DNA of 64,000 nt from Perca fluviatilis (lineage: Eukaryota; Chordata; Actinopteri; Perciformes; Percidae), in the NCBI RefSeq assembly GCF_010015445.1, contig NC_053118.1, forward strand, positions 12,112,937 through 12,176,936, in the 5' to 3' direction. The position numbers were made by a program, and so were the translations under genes. Shown here piece after piece: positions 36,548 through 56,888 of this stretch. The notes under the pieces are model-generated. The model did not search any database. It was given only the letters and a program-made list of their open reading frames with translations, and was not told the DNA's origin. Every line of letters starts with the position of its first letter. Position 1 is the stretch's first letter.

Positions 36548-39500
36548 GCATGAAAATCCAACATACTGTCTCCTATTAATTTGAATGGCCGATCACAATA
36601 GTAAAAATGTATATGATAGACTTAATAATAATAATTTCCTAAATTGTACTAAATAAATAAAGTAGTAAAGTCATTAAAAAATATTATTTGTATATTACAG
36701 CAGCATCATAATTATTAGCCACGATAATTTTTGTTATTACTGTAATAATGTTTCAATTGTCTTGATAATTTTTATCATCAAAATACACCCCGTGTGGGCC
36801 ATGGTTTTACAGTGCCGTAGTTTTAAATGCAGAATGTTGACGGGGAGGCCCTTGGAGGATGCATCCCCCCCCCCCCGCCGACTCACACCAAACTCCACTC
36901 CAAAATTAAGTGTTAAGATTAACTTTAGATTTCTGCACAGTGGCTCTAAAACTGATCGCTGCGGATCACTCTTATTAAATTAAATTGATTTAGTGTGATG
37001 TTTATGTTTGTGACATATACACAGACATACACATGCACAGAGCAAACAAAATTACAAGAAGCACCCACACTCTGGAGCATATTTCTGAAAGAAATTACAG
37101 TGTGCGAATGTTAAAAACTAAATTGATTATGTAACATTTGAATATGTATTTAATATAAACATGGAACTGCGCATTCTCTCCACACACACACACACACACA
37201 CACACAATCATACAGAGAAACACACTTAAAAGTAGCGTCAGAACACCAGTCGAACGCGGTCAATAAGGAGGTTGAGAGCTGATGAATTTACAAAGCAAAT
37301 AAAAAAAGCCTAATGATAAAATCACTGTAACACATTGCAAATCAGTGTGAACTCCTCTAACATGCGTTCTAAGTTGCACTAGTGAGAGAAAGATTTTTGT
37401 TTCCAGTTAAATCGGGATAAAGCAAATCAATTAGGCTGTTGAAAATCCCTCATCTACGTAGTGTAGCAGAGCTGTGAAACGGCGTGTAAAACTATTCTCT
37501 CTCTCCCTCTCCAGAAAGGTTATCGCATTGTATCTTATTGCCTTTACCTGCTCCTATTCACTGTGAACATGCACTGATTTGAATAAGCACCGCTCCAGAG
37601 GCTCTCTTATCAGATCCCAGACGGGTGTGCCAACACAGCAGTATCAGGTACACACCATCTCTCTCTCTCTCTGCCGCCCCCCAAAAAAAAGAGAAAAAGG
37701 TTAGCAGAAAAGAGAAAGAAAGAAGAAGAAGAAGAAGAGTGTTGGTGCATCTGGGATGATCTAGCTATAATCACATCCAGGCTGGTTATGCAAAAGTGAC
37801 CAAAAGAGGAAAGCAGTTCATCAGTCTCTGGAAATGTTTTCATTTTCTGTTTTACGCTTCTTTTTCTTTCTTTTTTTTACTTCTTTTCTCATCCAAAATA
37901 TATTTTCTACTGCTGACCTACAGACTCATCAATTTATTCCACGTATAAAATGCAGGCTATAATGTACTGAATTTTTAAGTGGGATAGTATTAAAAAAAAA
38001 TCATTAAGTGGTGTGATAAAAACAAATTGTAGATCCGCTAATGTGCAACAATTACCCACCGAAGGCATGATATTTTAAAGATTTCATTTTATTAATAGCT
38101 TGCATTGGGACTTTCTTTCTCACTTACACACAACCACAGGAATAGAATTCCCTAAAGATGCACTGGTTTCCAGTTTCATGCCGTTGTTTGCTTTTGCTCT
38201 ATGGAGGGGAAAACACCAGCTTGGGAAGGCATCAGTCAGCGAGGTTAGCGAGCATGGTAGCAACATGACCTCAGAAATTGTATCCTCCTCGGGTAGGTTA
38301 AACACACACAAACACACTCGCGCACAAACAACCACGCACTGAGGCCACGCTCATTTCCCCGGTCCTCTTAACAGGCTAACCTGCTCTCTTCATTTGGGTG
38401 CTGTGGGGACTTATCACTGTGTAGTCTTTGTCCTTGCTGTAATTGCCCTCTCGGCATGTCAGCCCCCACCCACCACCATCACATCAGCCCCACACCCAGC
38501 CAGCCAGCCAGCCAGCCCAGCCCAGCATCAGCCCCCTTGTGACAGGCCTGGTTAGACGGCGGTGCGGGGAGCCTCTCCTGAGACCTGCTGATCGGCCCCT
38601 GAGGTCCACCGGTATAGAGAGGCTTGTCCTAGTTAAAGCAGCACCGGTAGGGACACCCCTCTGAACGCTACGCCTGCCCTGCCACAAGCCCAGCCTCCAA
38701 CTCCGCTCATTTACAACTGCACTAACACCCGCTGTGGTAGTCAGCAAAGACACGGAGGAAACATTCTTTTAACTAATTTCTTACTTTTCAAAGGGTAACT
38801 TTGGCGAACAATGGACACTAAAGTAAATTCAAATGATCATCTCCATGTGAAGGCATCTGCACATTTAATTAACTATACTATTTGCTGAAATCTGAAATAA
38901 ACCAGCAAGAAGTTTGACTTCATTATCCGTCTCCCACCAGTTTTACATTGCCACTGACCTAAACAATTATACCCATGCATGTTCTACTTGCATTTTATTT
39001 TAGAAAATTGACAAAAACTCAACTGAGATAAATGTTTAAGTAGTCACAGATTTGAAAAGACCTTTAAACAGAACGAAGAGAACCTTAATTGCATTTCATT
39101 CATGCAAGAGATCCACATGTACCACACACCAGGCAGCCAAATATTGCAAATGAAGTCTGTGACTGTGGGTTTCTAGCAAGTTGAATGGCGCCATCTAATG
39201 TCCAATAAAAAGACCACATGTCAAGAACACCGGCGAGGGTTTCTTTGAGCTCCTAACTGGAGTCGAAGAAACAAATTAGTTTTTTGGCTCTACTTGAAGC
39301 TTATGTGGACTGTAAAATGTCTAAGTAATCAGATTTTGCTGGGGGGGCTTGGAAGGCAGCAGGCAGTCTTTGAAGTGACCATAAAAGTGGGCAGAGTGAA
39401 CCCCCTAATTTGAAATTTAACTGTAATAGACACAGAGCTATCAGCGTTGCAGCATAATCCTGACCTCTGTTTGTTTTGCTGAATAAACAGAATAAATGAA

Positions 39501-39631
39501 TAAATGCTTCCTCTTCACACGGCATGCTCCTCCTCATCACGCTCAACGGGGTTTTTTTCCTGAGGGATAATCGATGTGTCAGCGTTTTCACAGCCGACTG
39601 CAGGGGTTCAGACCTACGCCTCGGTCTGGAG
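36547..39631. other. Non-coding stretch, no gene seen
   Basis: Includes a C12 run near 36867, a (CA)n tract at 37182-37206, a (GAA)n patch at 37719-37738 and a (CCAG)n patch near 38499-38516. No exon or element ends. Confidence 0.5.
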
Positions 39632-39800
39632 ATGGCTCAGTGGCGCGGGGGTTAACGCGGTGCAGTGTTGGGGAGAGCAAAGACAGTGTGGCTGACAATG
39701 GGGTCCTCTACTTTTCCGACCACATGTCCACTCCTGTTTCCTGCAGGCCTGACACTTGTGGAGGCCGGACTGGAAGTCAGGCAAATCCCGCTACCCATTT
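39632..39800 (+). mobile_element. Degenerate tRNA-derived SINE (possible)
   Basis: The sequence tggctcagtgg at 39635-39645 fits the RNA polymerase III A-box consensus, and the following ggcgcgggggttaacgcgg is reminiscent of fish tRNA-derived SINEs. A proper B-box at the expected distance is missing and there is no poly-A or simple-repeat tail, so this would be a decayed copy. Confidence 0.3.
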
Positions 39801-42099
39801 TCCCCCTACTTACACTTTATCCAACTCAAAAAATTACCCCAATCTGCCCCTGTCAGGAGCTTCGGCACAATTTGGGGACAGTGCAGAGGAGCAGATTTTA
39901 ATGACAGTCACAAAGCAGGATTCTAACCTTTTCCACATCTAAACCTAACATCAGCTACCAGGGCCACGGAAGATGCAGGCAAACAAACAGTAAGACATAA
40001 AAGAGATGTGATATGCCGTATAACGTTTTAATAACTTTGTAGCAGCACATCTGAAATGCACACACATTAAAGTGGACACAGTGCCCCTCTCATTAAACAC
40101 ACAGCAGTGTAAACATTATCTACCCCCCCCTCCACACTTGCATAAACAGACACAAAGACCTCATTGCCTTTCTGCATCCCTGCATCCATCCAATGGATGC
40201 CACCAACAAGCCTCGGGAGTTTTTCTACGAGGGTGTTTTATGTGTCCCACGGGGCTCGGAGACAGTGAGATGTGGCTATAGCACACAGAGGATCCCAGTC
40301 AAGGACACAGGCAGCATCATTCACTCCGCCATTATTTGCTCATATTTAAAGCTGGGGCTACCTGAGGGACTGTAGCTACATGTGCAGAGGAGGATGGGTG
40401 ATTTCAGAGTCCGATGGGTGTGCTGAGCGGCTGAGAGCTTAAGGAGACACAGCACAGAAGAGGAGACAGAGAGAGAGAGAGGGAGGGAGGGACTGACGGA
40501 GGGCTTTATATGTCAGCCTGGTGATACCAACGTTTTTATGGCCGAATATTTTTCCTCTTGTCAGAGCAGGATAAGGAATCACCATAAGGTTGGGGAGCAT
40601 GAATACTGCCCTTGAGGGCCCACTGTGGCTGTTCCGGTTTATGGTTGACTAGCAATCAGCCACCGATTCAGGACCCGCAACCCCTAATCCATCCACGTCA
40701 GCAATTAATCAATTAAACGGGCAGTGGGAGGAGCGGGATCGGCTAGGTGTGTTAATACAATAGCCTGTTAAGGTTGATGTAATTCCATCACTAATGTCAG
40801 CCATTCATCACGGCTTATTATCGGTTTCGCATAGACAGTGGTCAATATCACTTCATAAACCTGAGGATCTTCTGGATCTCGTGATACACGATATGTAACC
40901 CCTCAATAGATCTCCAATAGAAAATGGAACCCTATTCATAAAGATAATGGCTAACAAATCTGAGAACAGTCTAGATAGTGTGCGTTTGTAATAATACACA
41001 AATCACATAACTGTCCTTCTACTGCTGTAACTGCTGAGAGTAAAGCCAAAGAAACTTCACAGTATACATTCTGTCTCTGATCACTCCTCATGGGTTGAAA
41101 ATAACAATAAAATTAGCTCCCACTGTGGATCCTTGCTGGCCCACCAGAACCTATTTTGGGATCCAACGCCTGTTTAAATCACAATGTAGTATGTACAGAT
41201 TTTTGTCATAATGGAAAAGGCAAGTTTGTGTGTGTAAATAGGTGGTAGTGTGTAGGAGGAAGCACTGTCTGCTTGTGTGCCTGGTATGAGCATGTGTGGG
41301 CCACACTTAGTGATACACAACGTGAGAGTGGTATTTGGCTTACCAATGGAAATGAAGGCTTGTATCACTAACAATGTTTTTGGATTCAAGCCACTGACAG
41401 CAGACAGTTTGTGCCAGTATTTCATAACTTGAAATGTCACCATTTTCAAGGCCAAAATACATGAAAACTTACAAAAGCTCAGTGTTTCTGTCGTTTCTAT
41501 TGAGATTTCAATCCCAGGAGGTAAAAAGCTTTGGACACAACATTGGGCCAATCGATATTGGTATTGAACATAGTCTCAATCTTGTTAAAAATCAATTAAT
41601 TCCCAGCTCCAGCTCCACACCAAACTGTTTTTATTCCAGCTGGGTTGCTGATGTTGTGGGCTTGTAAAGCTCATTGAAGGCACCATACGTAATACTGGGC
41701 TATACAAATTAACTTGACCCAGCTACTAATCATAACCTTAATCCATGCATAATTGTTTGGAATCTGATCAAATTGTTTCATAGATTTAAGAGATTACCTC
41801 CGAAAAGCAGCGTAGTGTTAACAATAAATACAGTATGTAATCAAACAAACTACATCATATCAATCATATCAATTGGACAACACAAACTGGCTGACCTCCA
41901 ATTTTTACCGAAGAGGCCAATACCTGCCCTGTATATGGGTCTAATGCTACTAACAGTTGCAGTCAGACACAAAGAGCCTCTCTTCCACCCAAGCCAACAT
42001 TTCCCCAGCACTCCCAGCAGGTACATCAGCTCAATTATGATGATGGCAATGACTGATTGCATTTTACCTCTCCCCCGTTCCCACAATAAGGCTGGCCAT

Positions 42100-42100
<1 letters not shown>
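39801..42100. other. Non-coding stretch, no gene seen
   Basis: Unique-looking intronic DNA with a short GA patch near 40470. Frames present are without domains or splice context. Confidence 0.5.
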
Positions 42101-42141
<41 letters not shown>

Positions 42142-42180
42142 GAGAGAGACAGAAGAAGAGAGAGAGAGAGAAAGACAGAG
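42101..42180. repeat. (GA)n microsatellite, interrupted
   Basis: About 38 bases of pure GA, then gg, acagaagaag and acag interruptions. Purine-rich over 80 bases. Confidence 0.95.
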
Positions 42181-47914
<5,734 letters not shown>

Positions 47915-49805
47915 AAGCCCAACACATTTCCGTGGGGAGAAGAGGGCGAAGAAAAAAAGGGTTTTCAGCTGGAGGGCTTGTGAAACATGATCCTTTCCTC
48001 TCATTAAAGGAGAAGCTGTGTTTAAACCAAAGCTTGTTTGCTCCTGCTGTAATATGTTTGCGAACATCAGCGGGAGCAAATAAACACATTCGCTCCGCTC
48101 CGCTTTAGAAGAACAAAATCGGCCTGTGACTGAACTAAATGGAACGGTTTACACAGAATTACACAGAGGGAGAAACTAATAACTCTACATATGTCTTCAT
48201 CTTAGCGAGAGTCTTGCCGCAGAAGCTCAATGGCACAAGGCTGGAAATCCCACAATTTACTCTATTCCCCCGACTGCATGTTAAACAGCTTAACACGTCC
48301 ATTTGAACATGGCAAGGCAGCGAGGAGGTCTACCACGGGAACGAAACAAGCTGAACACAACATATGGTCTACATGTAGGGGGTACAAGGTAGTGGGGATA
48401 TGACTGCACTCTTGCACTACTGGGTATTTATAGGCTCCTGGTTACCTACATTAACTTCCAATTAGGATTATTTGTACAGCTGAAACGATAAGGAAGGTGT
48501 AATAAACGCTGTTTCTTTTACCTTTAATTCAGGAGGAGAGTTAACTAGGAGCAACATATTTGTCTTTTTAAGAAAGCCCTGGGAGCAGTTAAGGTGAAGA
48601 GAACATTTTCACACATTAAGGTGTAACTACTACTGAAATGTTTGGATTGCTTTCGGACTGCGGCCGGCTTTTGTCAATATTAAATGCCTTTAAAATGGAT
48701 TATTCTCTTTCCTAAATAAATAAAAGCATATGTATTTAGTGTTTCAACCAGAATATTAAATGTACCATAACCTTTGAAGTTTGTCTTTATTCCATGTGGT
48801 ATACAAATACCATATGTATGTATATTTTTAAGTTCTCACCCTTTTGAAATACAATGTAAACTCAGCGTATATGACACAAAGATTCTCGAAAGACACACAA
48901 ATGATATTCTTTGGATTAGCATATCATGTGTGTGCGTGGAAGGTTTTAATGTGTTTTTTTTTTACAGATTGGAATCTCACAATTTTGACAAGGAATCAAA
49001 ATCAGATTAGTATCACTTCTCTTATTGTGGTTGGGCAGGGTTAAATTGGATTGAATTATGAATTAGCTTGAGACTAATGCAATTTAAAGTGGGCTGTGCA
49101 ATAGATAATTAGCAGATCACTCCTTAGACACCAACATGAAACCTCCCTACACCTGATGAGAGGAACACGACCATTCGCTGGCTATCACTGGTGTTGACTT
49201 CTCAATTTCAATTCTCAACACGAAAACTCATCGGCTGTTGTGGAAACTAAACCCCGTTTCTCCTAAGCTAGCCCTACATTTGTTTCTAAATAAATATGAG
49301 ACACTTTTAAAAAGGCAGCAGGTCCTGAACTTACCTGAGGCTGAATGAATTCTGGTTCTGGCCTTATAATATGTACATTAAACATACATTAAGTACATAT
49401 TTGTTTCCGTATTTATTGTTTATTTCATACTAATGTTTAATATGTTTATGTAATGCACCAACAGCCAAGGCAAATTCCTTGTTAGTGTTACTTACTTGGC
49501 AATAAATCCTTTTCTGATTAGCACTAGTTTAACGCTAACATACACACACTTAAATACTTGACTAGGGTTACACTAATCAGTAAACAGTGGAAACAAACGA
49601 GACCTTCAGTTTGAATGTTCAGTTCTCTAATGATTTGACCACCCTCTGTCTCCAAACGGACTTGAGTCGTAACATAGCAAAGCCTTTGTTCCACTCCTTG
49701 CCAATGTCAATTTCGCTGCTTTCCAGTTTAGAAACCTATCCTTTCTTTTGTCTTTTAAAGTGTCTTAAATAGTTTTTTTTAATTGTATTAGTCCTTGTAA
49801 CTCAC
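47915..49805. other. znf407: Non-coding stretch next to the 49806 exon
   Basis: First part of the giant intron in transcript direction. AT-rich, with no visible alternative exon. Confidence 0.5.
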
Positions 49806-49920
49806 CCACAGATGTCGCATTTGTACTCTCTCATGCCGAGGTGTCTCTTCACGTGGTTCCTGGCGTCTCCCAGCTGAGCCGTTGCAAAGTTGCAGATCGT
49901 ACACATGAAGGGCTTGGATC
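49806..49920 (-). CDS. znf407: znf407 internal exon (one complete C2H2 finger)
   Basis: This 115-bp exon completes the Gly codon split at the 58852 donor and continues into a finger beginning SKPFMCTICNFATAQLGDAR, then the start of the next finger (REYKCDICG). It matches the corresponding human ZNF407 segment almost residue for residue. The acceptor is tgttttgcag, preceded by a CT-rich stretch, and the donor is gtgagt directly after TGTGG. It enters with two bases of a codon and leaves with two bases of the next, so both phases are consistent with the family. The remaining C-terminal fingers of ZNF407 are not visible at lower coordinates and should lie outside the window. Confidence 0.95.
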
Positions 49921-51120
49921 CTGCAAAACAAAGTACGGAGAGAGAGAGAGTTCAGATCCAACAATAACATTATGTTTGAAAGAAAGAGGTGGCAATTTTA
50001 ATAAAACATGACTATATACCCGCTGGGCAGAAATCAGATTTTACATTACAGATCATTTTTCAATGCCAGGCATGTAAGACTGTTATTAGTTCTGTGCTAA
50101 GACTTCAACCTACTTCACAGCCACAAAATGACTTCAGAATAATAATAAAAAAAAAAAAACAGATGCCCTTACTACAGTCCCCATACAAACTACAGTCACA
50201 CTCCAAGTGCCTCTTCTTTCACTCTCTATCTATCCTTGTCACTCTCCTTCATCTCTTACCTACTCTTCCTTTGCCTGTGGAAGCGTAAATTGGATTCCAA
50301 AGGTCAGGGCGAATGCGTAAATCAATTCTGTGTGCGCTCACTACCTCCCATTCCATCATTAAAGCGCTAATCACTCTGGCGGGCTTCTCTGGGAGGTTTC
50401 TCCCTAATTATTGTCATTAATAAGTCCAGGGGGTGGGGTAGCGTTTGAGAGAGTGGCAGAGCCTCTGCCTGCCATCCGTCATTTAAGAGCAGAGCTGCGA
50501 GGGCTGATGCCTGTGCTGTCTTTGTGACGCACAAACATCTCCCAGCTCAAGTTAAAAGAGGGAAGCGGGTCCTTCAGAATTGGGCATCTAAAATGGTTGT
50601 TTATGTTGGACAAAATCACTTGTTCATATGGTTTAACAACTAATGGCAGACTCTAAATTAAGGAAAATAATTCGATAAAGCCTAAACATCATTACAAAAC
50701 TTAAACATATGCATGTGGCAAAATATAATGGATATTTTGTTTGGCAGGCAGGGCCAGATTCAGGCCAGCATCACACAGTGTGACACTCCAATCTAAGTGG
50801 CAGCATGCCTGGTATATCCACGTACGCATCTTTGAGCAAACCCTCACCCTCTCGCAGTGAATATCCCAAGACGTTCTACAATATTTATTCCAGGGGCAGC
50901 CGCTGATTTGATTAAGCACTTTGTGTAGATTACTAATTCGTTCATACACGGTTCACTTGCTGTGAGCTGGAAGTACGACACATCGAATTTTAAGCCGGTA
51001 ACGAAGATTGAAAGGCAGGCCTGTGCTAACAAGGCTCATAAACACAGGGGGCGGGGGGGGTCCACACATGGGCAACAGCAAAGCCAGCCTCTTCATTTCA
51101 CATCCCCCTACAGTATAATA
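49921..51120. other. Non-coding stretch, no gene seen
   Basis: The 50330-50560 part (gcgctaatcactctggcggg, ccctaattattgtcattaat) is repeat-free with TAAT motifs and could be a conserved element. A G-run lies at 51048-51060. Nothing coding beyond the adjacent exon. Confidence 0.45.
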
Positions 51121-51122
51121 CA

Positions 51123-51174
<52 letters not shown>

Positions 51175-51176
51175 AG
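51121..51176. repeat. (CA)n microsatellite, interrupted
   Basis: CA repeat with one cacc and one caaac interruption. CA-rich simple sequence continues irregularly to about 51430. Confidence 0.95.
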
Positions 51177-51801
51177 ATTACTACACAGTCACAAAGGCAC
51201 ACACACACAAACAAATAAGGCAGATACATACCTTAACAGATACATAACTACACACTTCACACTTAAATGTGGAGACACTTTCACACACTTTTTTTTTTTG
51301 ACACAATCATCAACACCCGTAAACAAAAAAAAAGGCAGAAACACACACTGACACCACGCCCACCATCACACCTACACATACCTACATCCAGATTCCGAAC
51401 CCCACACCTCACACCTATGCATGTGCATACTGACACACACATTAAATTCACAAGACATAACCACCCATGGACAAACAGAAGGAGAGACAATCATTCTCAC
51501 TCACACACACAACCTAAAGTTGAGGTGAGAGAGAGGCGTGTGGTGAGCCGATTTGTCCAGATGGCTGGCTGAGTATGAGACATGGCAGAAAGGAGAGAGA
51601 TGTAACGTCCCTTAGTTCCCACATCTTATCACATTAATACTCCACCACTCCACTTAAACAGCCTCCGTGAAACTGAAATTGACCATCAATGCGGTGTCAT
51701 GTTAAATTAATATTGCCATCCACATAGGAGCGATGTGGCTCCCTCACATATGGGACAGGGAATGACTAATTCATTTCCTGAGAGGAAGAGAAGAACCTCA
51801 T

Positions 51802-53244
<1,443 letters not shown>

Positions 53245-54540
53245 TTTTTTTTTTTTTTTTTTTTAAACTATAAACCCTTTTGTCCTGGGATCCACCTTCC
53301 TGGGACTTCTCAGTCTGTCAATAACACTGTCTCTAATCTCTTTTTATTGGGTCTGAAATGTCCTTGTTACGGTGCTGAAAAAGCTCCTTTAATTTAACAT
53401 TCCTGGGAAGGCCTTGTTTGCTGTCCGACCCATTCCAATTAGAGATGTTCCGATACCGATACCAGTATCGGTATCGGCTCCGATACTGCCTAAAACGCTG
53501 GTATCGGTATCGGGAAGTACTGGAGTTTATGCACCGATCCGATACCACGTAATGAAGCCCTAAAGAAAATCTACGTTAAAGTAGTTTATTTATGTTCTTT
53601 TTCATTAAAACTATAAAAGAAAGTTCTGGGGCATTCCTTGTTTGCGTTTGTTCATGTTTCACAAAGAGTTTAACCTGAGCCAGACCGACAACAAAGAAAG
53701 AAATCATATCACATCCATACAGAGATAGTAGTATACAGATGTTAAAACATAATGAAATATATGACACGCTGGTATCGGATCGGTACTCGGTATCGGCCGA
53801 TACGCAAGTTCAGGTATCGGAATCGGTATCGGGAAGCAAAAAAGTGGTATCGGACCATCTCTAATTCCAATACACGTTATGTGCCCAGGATAGGTATGTA
53901 GAGAAGTCCACAAACATCATAAACAACAGCAAAATCATCTGGATGCCAGCAGCCGTCTCTAGGTTTTGTAACTCTAAACATTTTGTCTTATTCCTCTAGA
54001 TCCATGGTCTGCAGAAATACATCTGGAAGGACATTATGGTTCAATGGGGTTTATGCAGCCGGTGTAGAGGTATAAGTGGATACCCCGTTTGGTGAGGTGA
54101 AAATTGTGGCTCTGCACACCTTGAGGAAGAGCTGCAGGCCAGTTTCCCTGGGGGGATAGGAGAGGGCGAAAGCTGAAACGGGAAAAACTGCTCTTGTGTT
54201 CGAGTTAAAAGCAGCTGTTCAGGGATTTACCGTCCCTACCGTCCTCTTTAGTGTCTGTCGGGAAAGACTTGTTGTCTTCATGAAGTTTGGCCAGTTCCCC
54301 CGACAGAGCTCTTGAGAGACGGGTTTTACTCCAGTGACTCCTTGTGGTCCTGTGCCAGCTCATACAAAGACTTGTGAAGCCTGGGGACTTCCCTCTGCGC
54401 AACGTGTTTCACCGGTCCCTCCACTGCCTGCATGGCGACCGCTGCAGCAGCAGGAGGAGGCGCTGGCATGGAAAAACAGCAATTCCACCTAGAGCTGTAA
54501 ATACTTCAGTCTTGTCCCAGTCTACTTTCTCTTTTCACTC
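53245..54540 (-). pseudogene. Broken retrocopy of an unidentified gene, split by a hAT MITE
   Basis: On the minus strand an ATG at 54469 opens a coding-like frame beginning MPAPPPAAAAVAMQAVEG and continuing through HKSLYELAQDHKESLE to a stop at 54326-54328. One extra base there shifts the frame; the next frame continues as TRLSRALSGELAKLHEDNKSF to a stop near 54205. The leucine/charged-residue spacing suggests a coiled coil. I do not recognise the parent gene. Downstream there is no further frame, and a run of about 20 T on the plus strand at 53245-53264 would be the poly-A tail on the minus strand. The copy lacks introns, is frameshifted and is interrupted by the element at 53440-53863, all of which fit a dead retrocopy. 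No AATAAA signal and no clear flanking duplication were found, so the limits are approximate. Confidence 0.45.
53440..53863. mobile_element. Complete hAT-type MITE, 424 bp
   Basis: Inverted ends tagagatgttccgatacc and, reversed, tagagatggtccgatacc bound a unit whose ends are dense in ggtatcgg/ccgatacc. The flanks are a perfect 8-bp duplication, attccaat at 53432-53439 and 53864-53871. No transposase frame. The perfect duplication indicates a younger insertion than the surrounding retrocopy. Confidence 0.92.
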
Positions 54541-55942
54541 TTGACTCCACCTTTACAAATACATGCTTTACTGCATCTGGTCCTTCTTCGTCAAAATTCC
54601 ATGCACTGATTTAGTGTGATGGGTGAGTGATGGTGACAGTTAGTATAGAACTCCGATAAATAAAAATATCATCCTTAAAAACCCATTGTATTTATATTAT
54701 ATACTCTTTATTGCAATGTTGGTGTACCTACCCCTTTTGGGTCTGGATCTGGTTGTAAAATGGATTTGACTACAAATAAAATAAATATAATACTGTATAT
54801 AGGTTACAAGTGCCATCCACTTTTAATTAAGGACCTCCCTCATCACAGTGTCTCTGCGGTCAGGCATTGCTATCAGTGGAGATTATAATGTCCCATATTG
54901 CTCTACACATGCCTTTAAATGCTTCTATACTTGATAGAACATCAAATCCTGAGGGAAACACTACTGTATTTGTTTGTAAGCTCTACAAATTTTTTGTTAT
55001 TTCTACAAACACACATCACATCCTGCGTGCGAACATGCTCGTATGGCATGTGTGTCCATTACTTTGTGGCTCAGTCTGAGGTCAGACAGCTCACTCCAGT
55101 GAAAAAGTGACCAATTTACCTCAAAATGCAAATTCGAGCTGTACCCTCATTGGCAAAATGCAAGCATGTGTACACGTTTCCTTTAAGGGACAAATTGACA
55201 AATCTGTGTGCAGCCTCCCACTACGTCTCCTGATTTCACTGATTAATCAAGTGAATAAAAACTAGGTCTTAATTAAAAGGATCTGGATGTGCTCCCAGCC
55301 CAGAAACTGGCAGACCCCCACCATGCAGCTCCACAGCCCCACAAGCAAACTCCCAGAATAAATGACCACCATATAAAAGGTGAATATTTCACTGTAATGA
55401 GGGAACTTAGCAATAATAACAACTGGCATATGTTGTCAAAATGAAGAGAAATAGGTGCTTTCCACAAATAAGAACAGTAAAATTGAAGTAATCTCATAAA
55501 CAAGAACATAACTCAATTGAAAAAAAGGAGGTAAACCTAAAAAACAAAGTAGTCGTCACAGAATGTGCCCTTGACTTGAAGACATCTGTGTCACAGCTTT
55601 CATTTTCTTAAGTAACACTAAGTAAGTGACCTCAAAACTCAAGATTTATGACACCGGGAAGAATTATGAATACATATAGACTATTCATTAATAAGAAGAA
55701 AGTGGTGGCTTAACATTAATCATCAGGATTGTAACCTCCAATCCTTACAGCTTTAAGCAATCGGATTTTAGCAGAAGGCAATCTGACTTTGGTCACAAGG
55801 TGACTGGCATACATACTACATAAAAAGGACAAAACCTGTGTCCTTAAAGTGGAATTATTCCTATGACCCAGCAAATACATTGGTTATCCCTCTACTGGAG
55901 TAACAACAGCCCATTGTATTTATGGACATATGATGACATAAT
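54541..55942. other. Non-coding stretch, no gene seen
   Basis: AT-rich intronic DNA. No exon signals or element ends. Confidence 0.5.
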
Positions 55943-56880
55943 TAGGGTTGGGTACCGAAACCCGGTTCCACTAAGGTTCCTACGCAAACAGTAGTATTCG
56001 GACCGGATTAGAACGCGAATTTCGGTTCCGACTGAAATATTTTCCCTCTGTCGCTCCGGACAGCGGCAGACTCTTTTTTTTCTTTCTCCCTTTTCTGCCG
56101 AGTGGCACACGTGCCCGCTCGCGGTGAAGCGCGTGTCCGCGCTATTCCCCCGACATGCACTCTACAATCACTGCTGATAGACGGCTTTTTCTACACGCTC
56201 TGAAACGGACGTAAAAATATCACACTTTCTCTGTAGTCTACTGTTAGCTGGCTACCGTAAATGAAGGCTACTTTTAAAATGTCATATTTTCCCTCTGGAC
56301 TCACCAAAACGGACGTAAAAGCATTTTAACCATTCACTGCACGTGATCGCTAGTAAACATATTACACTTGCTCTGTTAGTCTATCGTTCAGGACGAGACC
56401 CTGTAGCCTGGTGGTGGGGGAGGCGGGACAGCCTCCCCAAATTGTCTGCCCTTTCAAGCTCATACCTGTGTGTGTGTACAGACCTCTTGGACACCGTCTG
56501 AGAGAGTTTTCTCCTGTGCAGGACATGCCATAAGTCAGGAGAGGTGTAGTATCTTGCCAGAGAAGGCAAATATGGTCATTTTTCTGCAAAAGAACTGCTA
56601 AAGTTTTGTTGGTACTTGTCAATAGTGTAACTGTTATTTGTTAAATTATTGTGGTTGTGTGTTAGGTGACTTAGGTTTAGTTATTATATATTTAAGTACT
56701 TTAAAACGTTAATATATTGTTAAATTGAAATAATTTTCAAGTTTAAAAAAAAAAACTCCATAAAAAGCCTTTCTTTTATGTCTTTTTCAGTTTTTCAAGA
56801 ATCAGTTTAGGAATCGGAAACGTTTTAAAAGTACCGGTTCGGCATCGGAATCGTAAAAATCCAAACGGTACCCAACCCTA
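55943..56880. mobile_element. Complete hAT-type MITE, 938 bp
   Basis: Both ends read tagggttgggtaccg toward the interior, and a perfect 8-bp duplication gacataat flanks the element (55935-55942 and 56881-56888). The interior contains two related segments around aaacggacgtaaaa (near 56203 and 56308) and short unrelated frames, but no transposase. It shares end structure with the 11586-12258 element. Confidence 0.93.
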
Positions 56881-56888
56881 GACATAAT

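Noticed and set aside
56362..56622. Minus-strand frame with CTGEN and YTHTG, resembling finger linkers
   Set aside because: No C-x2-C/H-x3-H finger is present and it lies inside the 938-bp MITE.
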